8,541 bases of DNA from Elusimicrobiota bacterium. Its GTDB lineage: Bacteria > Elusimicrobiota > Elusimicrobia > 2-02-FULL-39-32. The stretch lies in NCBI GenBank assembly GCA_016193115.1, contig JACPSV010000055.1, positions 1-8,541 on the forward strand, written 5' to 3'. The notes under the pieces were generated by a model that had not been told where the DNA came from, made no database searches, and saw only the letters and a program-made list of their open reading frames with translations. Below, in pieces: positions 1-7,121 of this stretch (position 1 is its first letter; every line of letters starts with the position of its first letter). A program made the translations under genes and the position numbers.

Positions 1-644
1 ATGACGGAGGGAGGGTTGGGAACGACGGCCGGCTTGTTGTTTTTCAACAGTCTCCTATAATTTTTTTCCAATTGAAACAGGACTTCCGCAAGGATCCTGT
101 TCCGGTCGAGAGGGAGATCCACGATGTCCCTTAACCGGATTGCCTGACGTTTGAGATTGGATGGTATTCGGTTATAGACGTTAATTCCGCAACCCAGAAT
201 CACCCAAATGAGCTGGTTCGATTGGATCGAAGTTTCTATCAAAATACCGCTCACTTTTTGGTAGATATTACCTTCTCCGTGGACAACCACATCGTTGGGC
301 TTCTTAATTTTACAGTGAATTCCTAAATGAGTTCTGAGAGCGTCAGAGACGCTTTGGGAAGCGATCCGTGACAGTATCGGGATCCGAGTTGGAGGAATTT
401 TTGGGCGTAATAAGAGGGAAAACCACAATCCACCCTTTCCGGAAGACCAATGCCGCCCCATTCGGCCGCGCCCTTGAATCTGCTGTTCGGCGATGACCAG
501 AGCGCCTTCTTGAACCCCTCTCTCGGCTAAGGATTTCGCCGCATCTTGCGTGGAATCAATCCGATCGTAGAAGTGAATTTCCTGCCCAAACTCTTTTGTT
601 TTCAGATGCGCGGCTATTTTCTCTTTCGATATCCGGTCTGTCAT
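1..644 (-). CDS. birA: Biotin--[acetyl-CoA-carboxylase] ligase, catalytic-domain-only form, 3' end outside window
   Basis: Attaches biotin to the carrier lysine of acetyl-CoA carboxylase and similar enzymes by way of biotinyl-AMP, in the cytoplasm. Reading from the ATG at 644-642 gives 214 complete codons with no stop before the window edge. The ligase landmarks appear in order: STQD at residues 31-34, the biotinyl-AMP loop GRGRMGRHW at 58-66, GLWFSLLLRP at 72-81, KKPND at 114-118, the catalytic lysine segment KVSGILIE at 130-137, and GCGINV at 151-156. The protein begins directly with the ligase fold. It therefore lacks the N-terminal helix-turn-helix of E. coli BirA and should not be a biotin-operon repressor. 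The usual KWPND tryptophan is lysine here, and the segment between PND and the catalytic lysine is a few residues longer than in E. coli. The start lies one base after the nadC stop with no strong Shine-Dalgarno, so translation is probably coupled. Perhaps 20-40 C-terminal residues are off the edge (inferred from family length). Confidence 0.93.
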   Translation of the reverse strand, partial: MTDRISKEKIAAHLKTKEFGQEIHFYDRIDSTQDAAKSLAERGVQEGALVIAEQQIQGRGRMGRHWSSGKGGLWFSLLLRPKIPPTRIPILSRIASQSVSDALRTHLGIHCKIKKPNDVVVHGEGNIYQKVSGILIETSIQSNQLIWVILGCGINVYNRIPSNLKRQAIRLRDIVDLPLDRNRILAEVLFQLEKNYRRLLKNNKPAVVPNPPSV

Positions 645-645
645 T

Positions 646-1456
646 TTATCCAATCTTTTCAATTTCTAAACTGATGTCCAGCGCGGGAGCGGAATGGGTG
701 AGCGCGCCGACAGATATTCTCTCCATGCCAAGTTTGGCAATCGCGCGAACATTGCGGAGGGAAACTCCGCCTGAGACCTCTACCTGGGGGATAGGGGGAA
801 CTGCGGAGGAACGGATAAGACGAATCGCTCTCTTTAGTTGTGGGAGCGGCATGTTGTCCAGCAAAATAACCTCTGCGCGTGATTGGAGGGCTTCTTGAAC
901 TTGACTCAGATTTTCCGCTTCCAGAATGAGAATCGTTCCTTTTGGGAGATTGTCTTTAATTCCAGACCGCTTGCGCGAGATCCATGCGGTGGTTGGTTCC
1001 GCCGCCGCAACGGACCGCATACTTTTGTAAGAAACGGAGACCAGGGACTGTTTTGCGGGTATCATAAATCTTTGCCTTTGTTCCGCGCACGGCGGTTACG
1101 AACCGTGACGTCAGAGTCGCGATGCCGGACAAATGCTGCAAGAAATTGAGAGCGACCCTTTCTCCGGCTAAAATTTTGCGAGCGTTTCCCGTTATGCTCA
1201 ACACTTTTTCGCCGGCAGTGACACGTTCACCGTCTTTCAGATGTGGGATCCATTGGGATTTGGGGTCGAGAGCGCGGAAAACAAGTTGCGCGCACCCGGT
1301 TCCGCAGAGTACTCCCGCTTCTTTAGCGACGATGACGGCTCGGACTTTAAGTTTAGGGTCGAGAAGAGCTTGGCTTGTGACGTCTTTAGAGGCCCGGTCT
1401 TCCTCCAGGGCTTTGCGAATGATTTGACGGACTAAGGTTGGAACGCCTTTCCTCAT
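646..1456 (-). pseudogene. nadC: Quinolinate phosphoribosyltransferase (nicotinate-nucleotide pyrophosphorylase), frameshifted and internally shortened
   Basis: NadC converts quinolinate and PRPP to nicotinate mononucleotide in de novo NAD synthesis. The first part (1456-956, 166 codons) has the N-terminal domain with SKDVTS near residue 23, then TRKTVPGLR at 133-141 and CGGGTNHRMDL at 150-160. It stops at TAA 958-956 just after AQAVWN. The rest is in another frame from about 960 to the TAA at 648-646. It starts with IKDN and continues with ILEAENL, ILLDNM, EVSGGVSL and ISVGALTHSAPALDISL, all typical of NadC. The two frames would join if one base of TGGA (964-961) were removed. The conserved histidine after IKDN is also absent. 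Only about 14 residues separate IKDN from the end of ILEAENL, where E. coli and Thermotoga NadC have about 31 (recalled alignment), so roughly 17 residues are missing. Two separate lesions suggest a true pseudogene, though an assembly error could explain the single base. The start ATG overlaps the uvrB stop as ATGA. Confidence 0.8.
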
Positions 1457-3456
1457 TTCTGCCTTCCTGTTTTCCCCTGAGCAGCCATTTCTCTCAGTTC
1501 ATAGAGTTGGTCTCTCAGAACTGCGGCCGTTTCGAAGTCCAGATTTTCCGCGGACTGTTTCATCTGACTTTCTATTTCCAGAATCATGTCCGGCAGTTTT
1601 TCACTCGTCAAGAGGCGCGCCGTCTGTTCTCGCAGAAGGGACATGCCCTCCGTCTTCGCTTTATGTTGGAACTCTTCCAGTTCCTGCACCGCTTTCACGA
1701 TGGTTTTGGGAGTGATTCCGTGCTTCTGATTATATTCTACTTGTTTTTGGCGCCTCCTGCTCATCTCTGAGAGCGCTCGTCTCATGGATCCCGTGATTGT
1801 GTCCGCATAGAAAATGACTTTACCCTTCACGTTACGCGCCGCGCGCCCGCAAATTTGGATCAGGGTGGTTTCGGAGCGGAGAAACCCTTCCTTGTCCGCG
1901 TCTAGTATCGCGACCAGGCTGACTTCCGGGAGATCGAGCCCTTCTCTCAGAAGGTTGATCCCAACCAACACATCCACATTCCCTTTCCTTAAGTTCTTGA
2001 TGATCTCCACCCTTTTCAAGGCGTCAATATCGGAATGAAGATACTGAACTCGCATCTTTTTTTGAGAAAAAAATTCGGACAAATCTTCAGACAATCGTTT
2101 GGTCAATGTGGTGACGAGAACCCGTTCCTTTTGCTGGATGCGCGCTTCGATTTCGCGCAGCAGGTGCTCTATCTGCCCTGCAATCGGATGGATGATCACT
2201 TCCGGATCCACCAATCCCGTGGGGCGAATCACTTGCTCCACAACGCTGCCTTGACTATTGCGCAGCTCATAGTTTCCGGGGGTCGCCGAGGTATAGATCG
2301 CGCGGCTCACGAGGGACTCGAATTCCGGAAACTTGAGAGGCCGGTTATCCAAAGCAGAGGGTAACCGGAAACCGAAATCCACCAGGGTCTGTTTGCGGGA
2401 TCGGTCCCCTTCGTACATGCCTCCGATTTGGGGAACCGTCACATGGCTTTCATCAATCAGAAGCAGAAAATCTTTGGGGAAATAGTCCAACAAACAGTCG
2501 GGACGTTCCCCAGCCGCCCGGCCGGACAAATGTCTGGAATAATTTTCGATTCCGTGACAGAATCCGGTTTCTTTCATCATTTCCATGTCGTAGCGGGTTC
2601 GTTGCAGGAGTCTTTGCGCTTCCAGAAACTTCTCCTCTTTGCGAAAATATTCCACCCTTTCTCTCAACTCCTCCTCGATCTGGCCGAGCGCCAGTTCGAT
2701 GGTGGGTCGGGTGGTGACAAAGTGGCGGGCGGGGTAGACATAGACTTTGTCCTTTTCTCTAATTTTTTCGCCGGTGAGGGGATGAATCTCGGTAATTCTT
2801 TCGATTTCGTCTCCGAAAAGGTCAATGCGCAGGGCCGTTTCCAGATAGGCAGGAAAAATTTCCACCGTGTCCCCGCGGGCTCTGAATTTACCCCGGGAGA
2901 AATCCACGTCATTTCTTTCATAATGGATCGAAACCAGTTCCTGTAAAATTGTTTCTCTGGACTTGGAACGTCCTTTCTCAAGACTGACGCAGAGCTCCTT
3001 ATAATCTTTGGGTGAGCCTAACCCGTAGATGCAGGAGACGGAAGCTACAATGATTACGTCGTTCCGTTCCAGTAGGGAGGAGGTTGCTTTCAATCGCAGG
3101 CGATCAATGTGGTCGTTGATGCTCGCGTCCTTTTCAATATAGGTATCCGACTGGGGAACGTAAGCTTCCGGCTGGTAGTAGTCGTAATAAGAGATAAAAT
3201 ATTCCACGGCATTCTCAGGAAAAAATTGCTTAAATTCGGAATAAAGTTGGGCAGCCAGAATTTTGTTAGGCGAGATCACGAGGGTCGGCCGGTTCATGGC
3301 GGCAATAACGTTGGCCATTGTGAACGTTTTGCCGGATCCCGTGACCCCCAGTAACGTCTGGTGACGAGCGTTTCCGTGCAGACCCTGAATCAGGTTCGCG
3401 ATAGCTTGCGGCTGGTCTCCCGCTGGTTTGAACATCGTCCTCAATTTGAACTTCAT
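1453..3456 (-). CDS. uvrB: Excinuclease ABC subunit B (UvrB)
   Basis: DNA-damage recognition helicase of nucleotide excision repair. UvrA loads it, it verifies the lesion, and it recruits UvrC for incision. The 667-residue length is normal. Visible elements in order are the N-terminal [11 protein letters not shown] (9-19), Walker A GVTGSGKT (37-44), the beta-hairpin region [13 protein letters not shown] (89-101) that clamps [15 protein letters not shown] (138-149), the Walker B-type DESH (335-338), TSAT (389-392), [14 protein letters not shown] (499-512) and the arginine-finger motif CGRAARN (536-542). The C-terminal UVR domain (about 624-658) contacts UvrC. Two conserved spots differ slightly from the usual text: NKILAAQLY rather than NKTLAAQLY, and QICGRAARN rather than QTIGRAARN. 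The ATG at 3456-3454 is chosen because [15 protein letters not shown] fits the family N-terminus. The leader has only a weak AAAGAG. It is the first gene of the uvrB-nadC-birA operon and diverges from yceI. Confidence 0.98.
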   Translation of the reverse strand: MKFKLRTMFKPAGDQPQAIANLIQGLHGNARHQTLLGVTGSGKTFTMANVIAAMNRPTLVISPNKILAAQLYSEFKQFFPENAVEYFISYYDYYQPEAYVPQSDTYIEKDASINDHIDRLRLKATSSLLERNDVIIVASVSCIYGLGSPKDYKELCVSLEKGRSKSRETILQELVSIHYERNDVDFSRGKFRARGDTVEIFPAYLETALRIDLFGDEIERITEIHPLTGEKIREKDKVYVYPARHFVTTRPTIELALGQIEEELRERVEYFRKEEKFLEAQRLLQRTRYDMEMMKETGFCHGIENYSRHLSGRAAGERPDCLLDYFPKDFLLLIDESHVTVPQIGGMYEGDRSRKQTLVDFGFRLPSALDNRPLKFPEFESLVSRAIYTSATPGNYELRNSQGSVVEQVIRPTGLVDPEVIIHPIAGQIEHLLREIEARIQQKERVLVTTLTKRLSEDLSEFFSQKKMRVQYLHSDIDALKRVEIIKNLRKGNVDVLVGINLLREGLDLPEVSLVAILDADKEGFLRSETTLIQICGRAARNVKGKVIFYADTITGSMRRALSEMSRRRQKQVEYNQKHGITPKTIVKAVQELEEFQHKAKTEGMSLLREQTARLLTSEKLPDMILEIESQMKQSAENLDFETAAVLRDQLYELREMAAQGKTGRQK

Positions 3457-3474
3457 CGCTCTTTATTTTATAAT
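3446..3474 (+). promoter_or_regulatory. Sigma70-type promoter for yceI
   Basis: TTGAAC at 3446-3451 (four of six consensus bases) is followed by a 17-bp spacer and a perfect TATAAT at 3469-3474. Transcription would begin near 3481, giving a leader of about 28 nt that contains the AAGGAGG ribosome site. The -35 box lies inside the first codons of the divergent uvrB gene, so the two promoters must overlap. On the minus strand TATTAT (3475-3470) or TAAAAT (3470-3465) could serve as the -10 box of uvrB, but no convincing -35 box accompanies them. No LexA-type operator was recognised in the gap. Confidence 0.7.
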
Positions 3475-3490
3475 AAAAAATCTGATAATT

Positions 3491-3497
3491 AAGGAGG
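3491..3497 (+). promoter_or_regulatory. Ribosome binding site that fixes the yceI start
   Basis: AAGGAGG is a full Shine-Dalgarno match 11 nt upstream of the ATG at 3509. The in-frame ATG at 3428 lies within uvrB and upstream of the promoter, so it is not the start. The ATG at 3498-3500 touches the Shine-Dalgarno and reads only four codons before TGA, so it is unlikely to matter. Confidence 0.8.
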
Positions 3498-3508
3498 ATG
3501 AAAAGAAA

Positions 3509-4153
3509 ATGAGGAGAAGAACGCTATTTTGTTGGGTCACGTTTGCTGTTTTCTTGGCCGTGGGTTCGCGGTTAAGCGCGGAACAATACCAGATTGATCC
3601 TGTCCATTCCGACGTCGGCTTTAAGATCCGGCACATGATGATCTCCAAGGTCTCCGGCAGGTTTGACAAGTTCAGCGGTGAATTTAACTTTGACGAGAAA
3701 GATTCCAAATCCTGGACAGTTCAGGCCACGATTGAGGCGTCTTCCATCAATACCGCCAACGAGAAGCGGGACGCGCACCTCCGGGCAGCGGATTTTTTTG
3801 ACGTGGAGAAGTTTCCCCAAATGACATTCAAGAGCACAAAGGTGACTGACTTCTCTGCCGGGAAGGCTAAGCTGCACGGTCTTCTCACCCTGCACGGGGT
3901 TGAGAAGCCCGTGATCTTGGACTTGGAAATTGGCGGAGTGATTCAGGATCCCATGGGCGGTCAAAGGTCCGGATTTGAAGCCACCACACGGATCAATCGC
4001 AAAGATTTTGGACTCGTCTACAACAAAGTGTTGGAGGCCGGAGGTCTTGCGATCGGGGAAGAAGTGGAGATTGCGATTCATATTGAAGGAATTTCTCAAA
4101 AGGGAAAGACGGAAGATAAAGCGCCGAAACCGGTTCCGACGCCATCCAAATAA
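3509..4153 (+). CDS. YceI family secreted lipid-binding-like protein
   Basis: A 214-residue exported protein of the YceI family, an extended lipocalin-like beta barrel that in characterised members binds polyisoprenoid lipids in the periplasm. A signal peptide is clear: basic RRR at residues 2-4, hydrophobic core to about residue 20, and a likely cleavage after RLSA (about residue 24). The family pattern follows: YQIDPVHSDVGFKIRHMMIS near the mature N-terminus, SINTANEKRDAHLR, FFDVEKFPQMTFKS, LTLHGVEKPV, then GFEATTRINRKDFGL, and GEEVEIAIHIEG near the end. The last 15 residues or so (KTEDKAPKPVPTPSK) are a charged, proline-rich tail beyond the barrel. It has its own promoter and Shine-Dalgarno and faces away from uvrB. 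Whether its transcript continues into the glycan genes depends on the hairpin just downstream. The biological ligand is not known; a link to polyprenyl carriers used by the next genes is possible but inferred only from proximity. Confidence 0.93.
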   Translation: MRRRTLFCWVTFAVFLAVGSRLSAEQYQIDPVHSDVGFKIRHMMISKVSGRFDKFSGEFNFDEKDSKSWTVQATIEASSINTANEKRDAHLRAADFFDVEKFPQMTFKSTKVTDFSAGKAKLHGLLTLHGVEKPVILDLEIGGVIQDPMGGQRSGFEATTRINRKDFGLVYNKVLEAGGLAIGEEVEIAIHIEGISQKGKTEDKAPKPVPTPSK

Positions 4154-4170
4154 TCGCGCAGACCTTTCAA

Positions 4171-4235
4171 AAACTGCGACAGAGCATAACCTGCAAGGAG
4201 TGTATTATTCTTGCAGGTCTGCTCTGTTTCGGTTT
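4171..4235 (+). repeat. 65-nt imperfect inverted repeat / RNA hairpin between yceI and the glycan operon
   Basis: The left arm 4171-4186 pairs with 4220-4235. The core ACAGAGCA/TGCTCTGT is perfect, and the outer 8 bp have two G-U pairs and one mismatch. After a small internal loop (TAA against TC), CCTGCAAG (4190-4197) pairs perfectly with CTTGCAGG (4210-4217) around a 12-nt loop. On the plus strand no clean U-run follows, so it is a poor classical terminator; on the minus strand TTTTT follows the stem. The loop holds the end of an AAGGAG (4195-4200) and two ATT codons. Part of the next gene's Shine-Dalgarno would therefore sit in the stem. It could be an attenuator, a translation-control hairpin, or a transcript-end or processing structure. 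Confidence 0.6.
4195..4200 (+). promoter_or_regulatory. Candidate ribosome binding site for the first GT-C gene
   Basis: AAGGAG is the only good Shine-Dalgarno near the start of this gene. It lies 6 nt before the in-frame ATT at 4207 and 3 nt before the ATT at 4204. No in-frame ATG or GTG exists between the upstream stop at 4117 and the gene body, and the first TTG (4234) has no Shine-Dalgarno. AAG of the motif is in the inner stem of the hairpin and GAG in its loop. Confidence 0.45.
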
Positions 4236-5946
4236 GTATATCCATTTTTCCTACCTTTCTTTTGGCGCCCCTTCCTGGGAAAAGAACCTTAAAATCTTTG
4301 GCAGCAGGGAAGAAATGGAAAAATGGGTCGAACCCATGATCGAGCTAAGGGAAAAATTCTATACCTCTTACTCGAAGATGCTGGATCCCAAACGGTCTCA
4401 GTCAGAATCGGAGGAAATTTACAAAAAAACTTTTCTGGTTCAGGAAACGATCCCTTTTTTCTCGCCTCTGCCTCAAGAACATGTTTTAGACCGTATCCGA
4501 GGTTATGTGGTTGGGGTTCTGCTCTCCGACGACCAGTACCCCATGGTCGCGATCAGTAACCTAAATCCCAAGAATCTGGATTTCAATCCCAACGTCTACG
4601 CCGCTTCCGGCGGCTTTTATTACTATACGGGCGGCGCTCTTCTGATGCTGGGAAAAATTTGCGGTTTGTTCTCACTCACGCCCGGTGTCCGATATTATTT
4701 TACCCATCCGGAAGAAACCGCCAGAATGTATCTTCTGCTTCGTTCGATTGGCGGGATATCCTGCCTTCTCACTCTTGCACTCCTCTGTTTCTGGACACAG
4801 AAGTTTCTCCCTAAAACAGTCGCGGTTGTGATCGCTGCTGTTTTTCTTTCGATTCCGGGCGCGGTCTATCTAAGTCATGCCGTCAAAGCGCATCTGTACG
4901 GCATGTTCCTTTTTTCCGTTGGACTCTTCTATTTGATGAAGTCCTTTGAATCCGAACATAAAAGATTTTTGTTCCTCGGTCCTCTCTTTCTCGGTTTGGC
5001 GGCCGGGTCTATCCTGACCAACCTTTCTCTGGGCATTGCGATTCTAATTGTGGAGCTGGTGCGAAACGAATGGAACGTGCTTCGGATGTTACGCGGCAAA
5101 CGATTTTGGATTTCTACGTTTGTCTTTGCGTTCGTTTTTTCTCTCACCAACTTCTATATCTTTCTGGACATCGGCGGATTTAAGAAGACCGTTTGGGCCT
5201 TGCAGGAATATACCAAGGGTTATGACGAGTACGGGAAGATCAATATTCTAAACTGGATTCCATTTCTTGTGGATGTCCTGAATAACCAATTCCACTGGTC
5301 TCTTCTACCGCTGCTCCTCCTTGGAATTGTGTGGGGGATGCGGTCCAGACAACCGGTTTTGAAAGTTTGCTCTTTAAGTTTTCTTCTTCTTTTCCTGCTC
5401 AACTTATTAACGACGCGCCATCCCGGGGTGAACGCCCGCTTGTTTCCCCTGGCGGCCATTCTTTCCGGTTTCGGGTTTTATGTCCTGTACGAAACACCAT
5501 CCCGGCCACGGAAAATTCTTGTGATGAGTTACCTGGCTTGCGGCCTCGCACTTTCCGCTTTGCAGACCGTCTATTATCTCCGGTTGTATCGGGAGCCGTC
5601 TCTTCTGGAACAGGCCGGAGAATGGATAGACAGGAATATCCCGCAGGGCACAACGGTTGGAGTTGTGGGGGCGCAATTTTCCCAGGCCGCGTATCCTCCG
5701 ATCCGGTTTCTAAATTATCGTCTGGTCCATTTTCCCGAAGGCGATGTATCAGTGAAAGTCCGCGAAGACGTTCTGCCTGAGATTGTGATGACGACCGCGC
5801 GCCATCACACACTTCTCCAATCTCACTATGTTCTGGTACAGGAGTGGAAGAAGCCCGTCAAATTTTTCTCGGTGCCTTTCCAAAGCAAGTGGATCTATAG
5901 CGGGAACATAGATTTCTTTGGAATATATAAGAAAATCAACCAATGA
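4234..5946 (+). CDS. GT-C type membrane glycosyltransferase (PMT/ArnT-like), true start probably upstream of 4234
   Basis: Integral membrane transferase that would move a sugar from a polyprenyl-phosphate donor to an acceptor on the outer face of the inner membrane. From TTG 4234 it is 570 residues. The large first extracytoplasmic loop carries SDDQYPM (98-104), the acidic motif expected for GT-C catalysis, followed by NPKNLDFNPN and a run of aromatic residues. About ten or more hydrophobic helices fill residues 131-447. A soluble C-terminal part (about 450-570) begins AGEWIDRNIPQGTTVGVVG, as in many family members. Started at TTG the protein lacks most of transmembrane helix 1. Reading the same frame upstream gives IILAGLLCFGLYIHF, a full helix. 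The frame is open back to the TAA at 4117-4119 but holds no ATG, GTG or earlier TTG, so an ATT start at 4207 (or 4204), an ATA near 4150, or a sequence error is implied. The stop overlaps the next gene as ATGA. The substrate is unknown. Confidence 0.85.
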   Translation: MYIHFSYLSFGAPSWEKNLKIFGSREEMEKWVEPMIELREKFYTSYSKMLDPKRSQSESEEIYKKTFLVQETIPFFSPLPQEHVLDRIRGYVVGVLLSDDQYPMVAISNLNPKNLDFNPNVYAASGGFYYYTGGALLMLGKICGLFSLTPGVRYYFTHPEETARMYLLLRSIGGISCLLTLALLCFWTQKFLPKTVAVVIAAVFLSIPGAVYLSHAVKAHLYGMFLFSVGLFYLMKSFESEHKRFLFLGPLFLGLAAGSILTNLSLGIAILIVELVRNEWNVLRMLRGKRFWISTFVFAFVFSLTNFYIFLDIGGFKKTVWALQEYTKGYDEYGKINILNWIPFLVDVLNNQFHWSLLPLLLLGIVWGMRSRQPVLKVCSLSFLLLFLLNLLTTRHPGVNARLFPLAAILSGFGFYVLYETPSRPRKILVMSYLACGLALSALQTVYYLRLYREPSLLEQAGEWIDRNIPQGTTVGVVGAQFSQAAYPPIRFLNYRLVHFPEGDVSVKVREDVLPEIVMTTARHHTLLQSHYVLVQEWKKPVKFFSVPFQSKWIYSGNIDFFGIYKKINQ

Positions 5947-7121
5947 AAAAAAAACTTCTAACCATACTGATAGCCGCTTTATCCGTGCGTTTTTTTGCGC
6001 TCATTCTCCTGCCTGAAAGGTCCGTGGATCAGGACGATTCCGCGCAATGGAACAACACGGCTCTCCATTTCCTGCAGGGGAAAGGTTTTTTGAGCGAGAC
6101 AGAAAATCTCGATCCCAAACGGCCGCCGGTCTACCCTCTTTTTATCGCCGCTCAGTATTTTCTGTTCGGGGAGAACAATTTCTTAAGCGTGAAAATAGCG
6201 CAAGTCCTTTTGAGCGGTTTGAGCTGCCTGATTCTAGGCGCGATCGCTTCTTCCTTGGTTGGTCCCAGCGCGGGTTTCTGGATTGGTTTGCTCTCCGCCT
6301 TCTATCCGCCGCTCATTCTCTATTCCGGGATTTTTCAAAGCGAAACTCTTTTTACATTTCTTCTCCTTCTGTTCTTGTGGATTTGGATACGCGCTCCTCA
6401 AGGCGGGACTTTAGTCTCTTCCGCCGCCGGTCTGACCTTAGGTTTCTTGACACTCTGCAGAGGCACCATGCTCTTTTTTCTCCCATTTCTTGTGATCGTC
6501 CCGATATTGCAAAAGGGGGAAAAAAGACTGCGGAAAACCGTTCTCGTTCTGGCGATGGTGTTTCTCATGGTCGCTCCTTGGACGTGGAGAAACTATAAGG
6601 TTTATGGGGTCTTTATCCCTGTTATTACGGGCGGGTCAGAACTCTTCTGGTTTGGAACTTTGCCTCTCGATTCTCAGAAAAAGTATGGTGAATCCCAAGA
6701 ATGGAAAAATCTGAAAGTTCCATCGGATGTTCGGGAAGGGGAACGTTTTTATTGGAAACAGGCGTTCCGGAACATACGCGCCAATCCCGGGAGATATTGT
6801 TCTCTGACCGTAAAGAAGTTTTTCTATTTTTGGTTCAAGCCCATTGGCCATGAGATGGTTTCACGGAAATCCGTTCCTCTAGGTTGGATCTTGCTTTTGG
6901 CGCACTTCAGTTTGATCCTTCTATTTCTCCATGGTATAATGCTCACACGATTCGCATGGACCCAGTTTCTTCCCGTTTACTCTTTAATGATGTATTTTGC
7001 GCTCTTCCACACTCTTCTCATGCCCATGCCCAGGTTCCGGCTGCCGATTGAACCTCTATTTTTGTTATTCGCCACGGTCTCTATCCTGAGATTTTTTGAG
7101 GACAAGGAATCCCATGTCTGA
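5943..7121 (+). CDS. GT39/PMT_2-like membrane glycosyltransferase
   Basis: A second GT-C transferase, 392 residues. The N-terminus is a basic KKK followed by helix 1 (about 5-23). The first outer loop has DQDDSAQW (29-36), the expected catalytic acidic cluster, then KGF (47-49) and RPPVYPLFIAAQYFLFG (60-76), a hallmark of the PMT_2 group. Other family landmarks are QSETLF (132-137), LCRGTML (171-177), PWTWRNYKVYG (212-222) followed by VITGGSELFWFG, and PRFRLPIEPLFLL (363-375) in the last helical part. It lacks a long soluble C-terminal domain, so it is shorter than the upstream enzyme. The ATG shares ATGA with the preceding stop, and there is no strong Shine-Dalgarno, so translation is probably coupled. 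Its end overlaps the next gene by 8 nt. Two different GT-C genes side by side suggest two sugar additions, or two acceptors, in the same glycan pathway. The donor and acceptor cannot be read from sequence. Confidence 0.9.
   Translation: MKKKLLTILIAALSVRFFALILLPERSVDQDDSAQWNNTALHFLQGKGFLSETENLDPKRPPVYPLFIAAQYFLFGENNFLSVKIAQVLLSGLSCLILGAIASSLVGPSAGFWIGLLSAFYPPLILYSGIFQSETLFTFLLLLFLWIWIRAPQGGTLVSSAAGLTLGFLTLCRGTMLFFLPFLVIVPILQKGEKRLRKTVLVLAMVFLMVAPWTWRNYKVYGVFIPVITGGSELFWFGTLPLDSQKKYGESQEWKNLKVPSDVREGERFYWKQAFRNIRANPGRYCSLTVKKFFYFWFKPIGHEMVSRKSVPLGWILLLAHFSLILLFLHGIMLTRFAWTQFLPVYSLMMYFALFHTLLMPMPRFRLPIEPLFLLFATVSILRFFEDKESHV

Noticed and set aside
952..970. Programmed ribosomal frameshift site in nadC
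   Set aside because: No X-XXY-YYZ slippery heptamer or clear stimulatory element is visible. The additional loss of about 17 active-site residues also fits decay better than recoding.
2035..2946. Long plus-strand open frames opposite uvrB
   Set aside because: They mirror the codon pattern of the intact uvrB on the other strand, have no ribosome sites, and resemble no protein family.
3428..3508. Upstream in-frame ATG that would add 27 residues to the YceI protein
   Set aside because: It lies inside uvrB and upstream of the predicted transcription start. The added residues would precede a complete signal peptide, while the ATG at 3509 has an AAGGAGG upstream.
4171..4250. Hairpin as a plain rho-independent terminator after yceI
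   Set aside because: The loop is 12 nt, the outer stem is not GC-rich, and no uninterrupted U-run follows on the plus strand. Kept as an inverted repeat of unknown role instead.
5399..5812. Minus-strand open frame of 137 codons inside the first GT-C gene
   Set aside because: Arginine-, proline- and serine-rich shadow translation without a promoter or ribosome site, opposite a well-supported gene.
7096..7113. TTG start six codons upstream in the GT2 gene
   Set aside because: The ATG at 7114 has AAGGA 5 nt upstream and fits the family N-terminus directly before the IPAYNEE strand.
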